Assembly: GCA_003223675.1 (NCBI GenBank)
Contig: QHVW01000560.1
Location: 1 to 5,935 of the forward strand
Reading direction: 5' to 3'
Source of the DNA: Acidobacteriota bacterium
GTDB lineage: Bacteria > Acidobacteriota > Thermoanaerobaculia > Multivoradales > UBA5704
DNA length: 5,935 nt
Shown in pieces: positions 1 through 5,935 of this stretch; the first letter of the stretch is position 1, and each line of letters opens with the position of its first letter. The notes below the pieces were generated by a model. The model ran no database searches. It had not been told where the DNA came from and was given only the letters and a program-made list of their open reading frames with translations. Both the position numbers and the translations under genes were made by a program.

Positions 1-433
1 CGAGCAGGACCTGGAGGAAGGGGATCTCCACCTCCAGCGAGTGCTCGCGCGCGTGCGCCTCGGGGATCAGCCGCACCTGCGGCAGCCGGATGGAGGCCTG
101 GGCCCCCTCGGGCTCCACCGCCACCTCGCCGAGAGGGGTGGCGAACCACGGGTCGCCCGGCAGCGCCAGCCCACGGATCGGCACGAAGTGGGCCGGCCCC
201 ACCAGCACCACCCGCTCGATGGTGTCCGCCGCGGCGGCGATCGCCCGGAACGCGCTGCCGGCGATCGACCCCGAGTAGATGTAGCCCGCGTGGGGCGCGA
301 TGATCGCCTTGGGAGCCCGCCGGTCCTCTCGCGGAGCCCCGTCGCGCAGGAAGCCCTCGACCATGGCGGTCAGCTCGCGGGGATCGTCGGGGTAGAACGT
401 GCCGGCGACGGCGGGGGGGCGGACGGTGGCCAT
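1..433 (-). CDS. amrB: AmmeMemoRadiSam system protein B (MEMO1 family), N-terminal part, cut by window edge
   Basis: The first 144 residues are visible, beginning MATVRPPAVAGTFYPDD, the usual opening of the MEMO1 family (xxRxPAVAGxFYP). Further family motifs are APHAGYIYSG (about residues 46-55), VLVGPAHFVP (76-85) and EHSLEVEIPFLQ (130-141). His48 and His82 match the two metal-ligand histidines of human MEMO1 (His49, His81); the third ligand, a cysteine, would lie beyond the edge. In bacteria this protein usually accompanies an AMMECR1-domain protein and a radical SAM protein (the AmmeMemoRadiSam set). Its biochemical role is not settled; it is related in fold to class III extradiol dioxygenases. 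The ATG at 433 is chosen because homologues begin here, although no clear Shine-Dalgarno precedes it. The same frame is open upstream to a TGA at 784-782, but that stretch resembles a beta-propeller repeat and is not part of the MEMO fold. Family assignment is very secure. Confidence 0.95.
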   Translation of the reverse strand, partial: MATVRPPAVAGTFYPDDPRELTAMVEGFLRDGAPREDRRAPKAIIAPHAGYIYSGSIAGSAFRAIAAAADTIERVVLVGPAHFVPIRGLALPGDPWFATPLGEVAVEPEGAQASIRLPQVRLIPEAHAREHSLEVEIPFLQVLL

Positions 434-469
434 ACGAGACCAGGGTACCAGAAGCCGGCGCGGAGCGCC

Positions 470-496
470 CCCCTGGGACCGCCGGCGTCCCAGGGG
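470..496. repeat. Perfect 10-bp inverted repeat with 7-nt loop
   Basis: CCCCTGGGAC at 470-479 pairs perfectly with GTCCCAGGGG at 487-496 around a 7-base loop. It lies 37 bases upstream of the amrB start. No T-tract follows on either strand, so it is not a standard intrinsic terminator. It could be a stable mRNA hairpin in the amrB leader, a protein-binding dyad, or a terminator of the less typical, U-poor kind. The structure is certain; its role is unknown. Confidence 0.6.
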
Positions 497-545
497 CCCT
501 TGGATCAACCCACGTCGCCCGAGGGCGGCGGGTAGGGAATGACTC

Positions 546-720
546 CGATCCCCTTGCCCATCGAAGCAGATCCGGTCCTGCTGCCGCGACCACTCGGGAT
601 GGGAAATCGAATCATCCGTGTTGAAGGTCAGCTTCACAAGGCCTTTGCCGTCGCTGCCGATCACCCAGACGGCCGGCTCCCCGGCGGGATCAGGTCGCCG
701 CTCCGAGTGGTAGGCGCTCA
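546..720 (-). pseudogene. Remnant resembling a PD40/TolB-type beta-propeller repeat
   Basis: The minus-strand frame reads AYHSERRPDPAGEPAVWV, then IGSDGKGLVKLTFNTDD, then SISHPEWSRQQDRICFDGQ. This follows the PD40 pattern closely: an 'IWV..sDG.gl..LT' strand pair, then a 'D..HP.WS.dg.rI.Fdg' strand pair. Only about one repeat is present, where a real propeller protein has several, and there is no convincing start codon or Shine-Dalgarno. The frame runs between a TGA at 784-782 and the amrB start without a stop, and the sequence after the repeat (538 to 434) looks non-coding. I read it as a leftover of a deleted TolB-like gene. The family match rests on the motif only. The open frame on the opposite strand (539-757) has no recognisable features. 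Nothing else is evident in the 434-795 gap apart from the hairpin at 470-496. Confidence 0.45.
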
Positions 721-795
721 CCTGCCAACCGAAAGCAGCAAACCCGATCGCCGCTAGCTCAACCGGAGTGGGCTTGCAACCTCACCAGCTAAGGT

Positions 796-1572
796 TTAGG
801 TAAGCTGCAGCCCGATTGCGTAGACCGTTAGAATCTCGGGATCGCTTTGCTGCTGGTCCTGTGAATTCCCCTGCCATTGGTTCCCGTTGCTGTAATCGGG
901 ATAGGAAGCAGTAATCAGGTTGCCCACCCCATTTTCCGTTACCGAGACCCCGCCGCAGACCATCCCGTAGCCCTGCTGTACATCCACGTCCTCGGAGGGA
1001 TGCGGCACAGCTGTAGTTGATACATCCACAGTTATATAGTTCGTCGCCTGTCCGCTGTTGTTGTTCACTATAGGCCGAATGCCGATTGCATAAGCGGTAA
1101 CAGTCCCTGGATCTTCTATGAGATGATCTTGACTTGAGGCCAGCCAAGAACTGGAGGTAGTACTACCAGATGCCACGACCGGGCAACATTGCGTAGGAAT
1201 TGTCCTTGAAAACTAAAATTCGCTTGGGCTCCGCCACCCGTTAGAGTGTAAGCTGGAGGTATAGTGACAGTGGCCGTCGGGTGATGTTGTCCCGGCTCGG
1301 GGCTTGTAGAGCTGAAGATTTGAACATCCCAGAGGTCGTTAGGATCATAGATCGCGATAGCATAGACATAACCGTTTCTGGGTCGGTATATTCCCGAGGA
1401 ATCCTGACGTCTCGCTAACACTTGCGCCTCCTCCCAGAATCTTGTAACCGGCAGTGACGGTTACTGTTGCCGACGCGCAAGAGGCTGGCGAACCGCTATT
1501 CGTAAAAACCGTGAGCGTTCCAGGTGCAACCTCCGAGGTTGTCCCTTCGACTGCCTGCTTGAGAGTGCCCAT
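796..1572 (-). pseudogene. Three-repeat beta-rich protein gene of lower GC, frameshifted
   Basis: The start is the ATG at 1572-1570, preceded by AAGGAG at a 7-base spacing. Reading all frames shows three copies of one module: a beta-rich lead, then 'ATVTVxxGYxLxGGGA', a variable stretch, and finally 'DPxTVTxYAIGI'. Copy 1 has SATVTVTAGYKILGGGASVS, copy 2 has TATVTIPPAYTLTGGGAQAN and ends DPGTVTAYAIGIRP, and copy 3 has GYGMVCGGVSV, GVGNLITASYPDY and ends LTVYAIGLQLT before the TAA at 798-796. The frame is lost after copy 1 (about 1372-1397) and regained near 1195; one extra base at CTA|CG there gives FLTQCCPV joined to the rest of copy 2. Copy 1 also lacks about 20 residues of the module core. 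The module resembles uncharacterised repeats of actinobacterial and myxobacterial proteins, known to me only by pattern. No signal peptide is visible after MGTLKQAVEG. Function is unknown. GC is near 50%, far below the neighbours. Sequencing error is the alternative explanation. Confidence 0.7.
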
Positions 1573-1579
1573 TTGTCGT

Positions 1580-1585
1580 CTCCTT
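1580..1585 (-). promoter_or_regulatory. Shine-Dalgarno of the three-repeat gene
   Basis: AAGGAG lies 7 bases upstream of the ATG at 1572-1570. It fixes the start of the repeat-protein gene and rules out the longer open frame that begins at 1671. It is the strongest ribosome binding site in the window. Confidence 0.8.
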
Positions 1586-1650
1586 GAGAAAACGTGGTTA
1601 AAGGGTTGAACGCTGCGTTCACTGTTTTCTGCCCGGTGAGACCTAAAAAA

Positions 1651-1665
1651 GCAAGAGACATGCCA
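1651..1665 (-). promoter_or_regulatory. Sigma-54 (-24/-12) promoter of the three-repeat gene
   Basis: The minus strand reads TGGCATGTCTCTTGC, preceded by C and followed by T. Against the sigma-54 consensus TGGCACG-N4-TTGC, 10 of the 11 fixed positions match (C to T at the sixth), and the GG and GC dinucleotides have exact spacing. The expected start of transcription is near 1640, giving a leader of about 70 bases before the ATG at 1572. A sigma-54 activator gene lies directly upstream on the same strand, and repeated motifs sit at enhancer distance. No competing -35/-10 promoter is convincing here. The match is seen; its activity is inferred. Confidence 0.75.
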
Positions 1666-1707
1666 GGGCAAATTCGAGCGGAGAATTCCCTGCGGCGCCC
1701 GTAAATC

Positions 1708-1723
1708 GACCGTCCGGACGGTC
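1708..1723. repeat. Perfect 16-bp palindrome
   Basis: GACCGTCCGGACGGTC is an uninterrupted perfect palindrome and the strongest single dyad in the regulatory gap. It is the member of the repeat cluster closest to the promoter, and a natural site for a dimeric helix-turn-helix protein. Confidence 0.85.
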
Positions 1724-1742
1724 TCCCCCCTTCGTCGGGCGG

Positions 1743-1758
1743 TACCGTCCTACCGTCC
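1743..1758. repeat. Tandem 8-bp direct repeat TACCGTCC x2
   Basis: TACCGTCC occurs twice head to tail with no spacer. The first copy is also the right half of the dyad at 1737-1750. The direct arrangement differs from the inverted arrangement of the nearby palindrome, so the cluster offers half-sites in both orientations. Confidence 0.8.
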
Positions 1759-1818
1759 ATAGCTCGCAGACGGTCTACCGCGCCGCCCACGGAATCAACT
1801 TATTCTTTATATTGGGGT

Positions 1819-3426
<1,608 letters not shown>

Positions 3427-3491
3427 GGATGTGCAGAGTGTAAGGAGAGCCTGGAGAGAAGGCAACGCCCGGCGATGAATCACCGGTCGGC

Positions 3492-4904
3492 CTACCCCCC
3501 TTTCAGCACCTGCCGGCACCGCCGCCCCGCCCGCTCGCGGTCCGGCAGGGGCAATCCCTCGAAGAGGGCGAGCGCCTTCTCCCGGCCGCTCGTGAGCAGG
3601 GTGAGCACCTCGCGGAACTGGTGCTCGGCGAGGTCGCGCTTGCCCAGGCGCAGCAGGCAGTCGGCCAGCAGGACGCGCGGCTGGAAGAGGGCGGGATCGA
3701 GGTAGAGCGCGGCGCGGTAGGAGCCCACGGCCTCCTCCGTGCGGCCGCAGAGGTCGTGGAGGAAGCCTTCCAGCGCATGCGTCGCGGGCTCGGAAGGGTC
3801 GGCCGCCAGGGCTCCTTCCAGGATGCGGCGGGCGTCCTCGACGCGGTTCTCCGAAAGATCGCGGGCGGCGGCGAGGAGGCGCTCCTGGACGCCGCCGGCC
3901 GGCGCGGCGGGCGGCGGCTCCGGCGCGGGTGCCACCGCGGTGGCGGCCCGGGAGACGCTCCAGTCGCGCGGGTTCTGGTCGGTCCAGCGGGGGCGCTCTT
4001 CGGCCGGCGGCGCGGGCGGTGGCGTGGGCCGGCGGTGGGACCGCTTCGGGGGCGCCGGCGCGGGCGCCGCGGCGGGCTGGGATTTCCGGTGACGGTAGGC
4101 GAAGCAGGGGCCGAGGTCCACCGATTCGAGCTCGTCCTGGATCTGCCAGAGCGTCTCCGAGGCGCCGAGGAAGAGATAGCCCTCGGGCGCCAGCAGCTTC
4201 GCCACCTGCGAGACCACCCAGCGCTGGAGCGGCCGGCGGAAATAGATCAGGACGTTGCGCATCAGCACCAGGTCGAGCTCGGCGAACGGCAGCGCGTACG
4301 GCGCGTGGGCGAGGTTGAGGATCTGATAGGAGATGCGCGAGCGCAAGGTCGCGTCGAGCTCGAAGAGCTTGCCCCGGCGCTTGAACCAGCGCTCCAGGAG
4401 ATCCGGCGGCACCTGCGCCACCGCCCGCTCGCCGTAGAGCCCCAGCCGGGCTCCGGCGAGAGCTTCTTCGTCGAGATCGGTCGCCACGATGGTCCAGCTC
4501 CAGCCGGAGAGCGACGGCTCCTCGGCCAGCAGCATGGCCAGGGTCGCCGGCTCCTCTCCCCGCGCGCAGGCCGCGGACCAGATCCGCAGGTGGCGCGGGC
4601 CGGCGCGGGCCCGCACCAGCGCGGGGAGCACCTGCTTGACGATGACGTCGAACTGCTGCGGCGCGCGGAAGAAATACGACTCCTTGATGGTCACCAGCGA
4701 GACCAGCGTCCCCCACTCCCCGTCGAGCTGGTGGGCCGCCAGGGCCCGCACGTACTCGTCGAGGCCGCCGCGGACCGTCACCTGCGCCCGCCGCTGCGCC
4801 ACCTCCTCCAGGGAGCCCAGGCGCGCGGCGGGGATGACGTTGCCCGTGGCCTCGCGGATGAGGACGACGAGCTGCTGCAGCGGGGTGGACACGGGCTGGG
4901 TCAT
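3492..4904 (-). CDS. cheR: CheR-type chemoreceptor glutamate O-methyltransferase with C-terminal TPR-like region
   Basis: A 470-residue protein. Residues about 1-272 form the CheR unit, which uses S-adenosylmethionine to methylate glutamates of chemoreceptors: a helical N-terminal part, then TIKESYFFR (72-80, the usual 'NETxFFR' position with K-E-S), the SAM-binding loop IWSAACARGEEPATLAM (108-124), ATDLDEEAL (141-149) and DLVLMRNVLIYF (211-222, usually 'D.I.CRNVLIYF'). A Pro/Ala-rich low-complexity linker follows (about 275-338), then helical repeats (about 340-437), including EEAVGSYRAALYLDPALFQPR, that read as TPRs. CheR proteins with TPR tails are known from myxobacterial-type chemosensory systems, where the tail modulates the enzyme or its partners. 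The ATG at 4904-4902 overlaps the TGA of the cyclase gene (4903-4901), so translation is probably coupled. No receptor, CheA or CheB is in the window, so the receptor target is unknown. Confidence 0.93.
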   Translation of the reverse strand: MTQPVSTPLQQLVVLIREATGNVIPAARLGSLEEVAQRRAQVTVRGGLDEYVRALAAHQLDGEWGTLVSLVTIKESYFFRAPQQFDVIVKQVLPALVRARAGPRHLRIWSAACARGEEPATLAMLLAEEPSLSGWSWTIVATDLDEEALAGARLGLYGERAVAQVPPDLLERWFKRRGKLFELDATLRSRISYQILNLAHAPYALPFAELDLVLMRNVLIYFRRPLQRWVVSQVAKLLAPEGYLFLGASETLWQIQDELESVDLGPCFAYRHRKSQPAAAPAPAPPKRSHRRPTPPPAPPAEERPRWTDQNPRDWSVSRAATAVAPAPEPPPAAPAGGVQERLLAAARDLSENRVEDARRILEGALAADPSEPATHALEGFLHDLCGRTEEAVGSYRAALYLDPALFQPRVLLADCLLRLGKRDLAEHQFREVLTLLTSGREKALALFEGLPLPDRERAGRRCRQVLKGG

Positions 4905-5935
4905 GGGCGGACCCGGTTGCGGCCGGCGGCCTTGGCCTCGTACAGGCGGCGGTCGGCGAGTGAGACCAGCAGGTCGCTCCCCGTGCCGCCGGAGATCTCG
5001 TCGCGGTCCGCCACGCCGAAGGAGGCGGTGATGTGGATCTTGCCGCCGTCCGGCAGCCGCACGGGGGTGCTCTCCAGACCCTGCCGCAGCCGCTCGGCGG
5101 CCAGGCGCGCCGCTCCCAGGTCGACCTGCGGCAGCACGGCCAGGAACTCCTCGCCGCCGTAGCGCCCCAGCAGGTCGGTGCTGCGCAGGCAGTGGCGCAG
5201 CACGGCCGCCCCCTCGCGCAGCACGGCGTCGCCGGCCAGGTGGCCGTGGGTGTCGTTGATCTCCTTGAAGCAATCGAAATCGCAGAGCACCACGCTCAGA
5301 GGGTACTTGTAGCGGCGCGCGCGGTCGAGCTCCTCGGTCAGGCGGTCGTAGATCACCCGGTGGTTGAGCTGCCGGGTGAGGCCGTCGGTCGTCGACAGCT
5401 CGTGCAGCCGCTGCGACAGGCGGGCGTTGTCGAGCACCAGCGCGAGATGGCTGAGCAGGGCCTCGATCAGCTCGTCCGTGGCCGCGGCGGCGAACTCATG
5501 GGGATCGCGGGGGAGAAAGGTGAGCACGCCGGTGGCGTCGCGCACGGGCAGCGGCAGCCAGACGGCCCGTTCGAGATCGACCGCGACACCCCCCCGCTCG
5601 CCGCCGATGCGCACCTCGACCGGCGTCCCCGGCGCCTGGCAGACCGCCTTGGAGAGGAAATCGCTCAGCATCTCGACGTCGGCCGGGCGGACCGGGTCCT
5701 GGAGGAGGATCTGGACCATCCCCGCGTCGAGCTCCGCCATGGCCACGGCGAGGAACTGGGCGTCGACGAGCTGGCCCAGCGTCTCCAGCGCGCCGCGCGC
5801 CGCCTCGTGGAAGTCGGCGGCGGCCATCCCCTTCTCCAGCAGGGTGTTGAGCACGGTCGCCTGGAGCAGCGAGGCATCGAGATGGCGCGCCACCCGGGCG
5901 AGCACCTCGACCGGGCCGATCGACTTGGGATCGAG
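4901..5935 (-). CDS. Diguanylate cyclase (GGDEF) with GAF-like sensor region, 5' end cut by window edge
   Basis: The last 344 residues are visible and open to the edge. It would make the second messenger c-di-GMP from two GTP. Visible residues about 40-165 look like a GAF-type sensor (VDAQFLAVAMAELDAG, AVWLPLPVRDATGVLTF). The GGDEF domain then runs from TTDGLTRQLNHR (182-193) through CDFDCFKEINDTHGHLAGD (218-236) to the active site RYGGEEF (258-264), and ends in ADRRLYEAKAAGRNRV. RSTD at 251-254 is five residues before GGEEF, the correct place for the RxxD product-inhibition site, so the enzyme is probably active and feedback-controlled. The first visible residues, DPKSIGPVEVLARVARHLD, could be the end of a response-regulator receiver domain, but this is only a hint. 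It is the first visible gene of the block and overlaps cheR by 4 bases. The GTG at 5905 is not taken as the start because coding appears to continue upstream. Confidence 0.93.
   Translation of the reverse strand, partial: LDPKSIGPVEVLARVARHLDASLLQATVLNTLLEKGMAAADFHEAARGALETLGQLVDAQFLAVAMAELDAGMVQILLQDPVRPADVEMLSDFLSKAVCQAPGTPVEVRIGGERGGVAVDLERAVWLPLPVRDATGVLTFLPRDPHEFAAAATDELIEALLSHLALVLDNARLSQRLHELSTTDGLTRQLNHRVIYDRLTEELDRARRYKYPLSVVLCDFDCFKEINDTHGHLAGDAVLREGAAVLRHCLRSTDLLGRYGGEEFLAVLPQVDLGAARLAAERLRQGLESTPVRLPDGGKIHITASFGVADRDEISGGTGSDLLVSLADRRLYEAKAAGRNRVRP

Larger units (their letters stand above)
1708..1780. promoter_or_regulatory. ACCGTC/GACGGT repeat cluster, candidate upstream activating sequence
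   Basis: The hexamer ACCGTC or its complement GACGGT occurs five times in 66 bases: 1709-1714, 1717-1722, 1744-1749, 1752-1757 and 1769-1774. Three dyads can be drawn: a perfect 16-bp palindrome at 1708-1723, GGGCGGTACCGTCC at 1737-1750 (one mismatched pair), and CGGTCTACCG at 1771-1780. Their centres are 28 and 32 bases apart, about three helical turns each. The cluster ends about 45 bases upstream of the -24 element, which is a normal range for enhancer sites of sigma-54 activators. I infer that the adjacent activator, which has two Fis-type DNA-binding units, binds here. A different repressor or activator remains possible. Confidence 0.6.

Noticed and set aside
1641..1665. A-tract at 1645-1650 as an intrinsic terminator
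   Set aside because: No GC-rich hairpin precedes the T-run on the minus strand, and the run directly follows the -12 element of the sigma-54 promoter.
1743..1780. Possible CRISPR-like or iteron array from the repeated ACCGTC motif
   Set aside because: Units are only 6-8 bases, spacing is irregular, and there are no cas or replication genes; an operator cluster explains it better.
1461..1790. Minus-strand open frame of 109 codons across the regulatory gap
   Set aside because: It crosses the repeats, the promoter and the start of the repeat gene in another frame, has no ribosome binding site and resembles nothing.
1793..1805. IHF-like site AATCAACTTATTC (consensus WATCAANNNNTTR)
   Set aside because: One fixed position is off and the site lies outside the repeat cluster, not between it and the promoter where IHF usually acts; the motif is too loose to claim.
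3427..4716. Upstream extension of the activator frame to 4716
   Set aside because: The extra residues are Arg/Ala/Pro-rich shadow sequence overlapping cheR in another frame; FHA-like and AAA+ content begins only after the ATG at 3426.
3621..5162. Long open frame of 513 codons on the plus strand
   Set aside because: Antisense to cheR and the cyclase, low-complexity composition and no recognisable motif.
4905..5273. Upstream extension of cheR to 5273
   Set aside because: It overlaps the GGDEF domain coding sequence out of frame; CheR homology begins at the ATG at 4904.

Overview
The window is a high-GC (roughly 70% in the coding parts) bacterial segment. All supportable genes lie on the minus strand, so transcription runs from high to low coordinates. 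The gene types (sigma-54 activator with an FHA-like front end, CheR with a TPR tail, GGDEF protein with a GAF-like region, PD40 remnant) fit an Acidobacteriota- or Myxococcota-like genome. This is a judgement from gene style, not a proven assignment.

Layout in transcription order. (1) 5935-4901: a diguanylate cyclase, cut at its 5' end by the window edge, with a GAF-like sensor region, an intact GGEEF active site and an intact RxxD inhibitory site. (2) 4904-3492: a CheR-type methyltransferase with a Pro/Ala-rich linker and a TPR-like C-terminus, overlapping the cyclase by 4 bases (ATGA). (3) 3426-1819: a sigma-54-dependent activator with an FHA-like N-terminus, an AAA+ domain with an intact GAFTGA loop, and two Fis-type helix-turn-helix units. 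(4) 1818-1573: a regulatory gap with a cluster of ACCGTC/GACGGT repeats and palindromes, then a near-consensus sigma-54 (-24/-12) promoter and a good Shine-Dalgarno. (5) 1572-796: a gene for a three-repeat protein of lower GC, broken by frameshifts and an apparent internal loss in repeat 1. (6) about 720-546: a fragment resembling a PD40/TolB-type beta-propeller repeat. (7) 433-1: the N-terminal 144 residues of an AmmeMemoRadiSam system protein B (MEMO1 family), cut by the window edge.

The most interesting reading is that parts 3 to 5 form a local sigma-54 circuit. The activator gene is followed directly by repeats placed where enhancer sites should be, then a -24/-12 promoter, then the repeat-protein gene as the apparent target. 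Upstream, the cyclase and the methyltransferase would add c-di-GMP and chemosensory-type inputs. The target gene looks decayed, while the activator, promoter and repeats look intact. The region from about 550 to 1690 is clearly lower in GC than its surroundings and holds two broken genes, which suggests an acquired or decaying segment between two conserved blocks.
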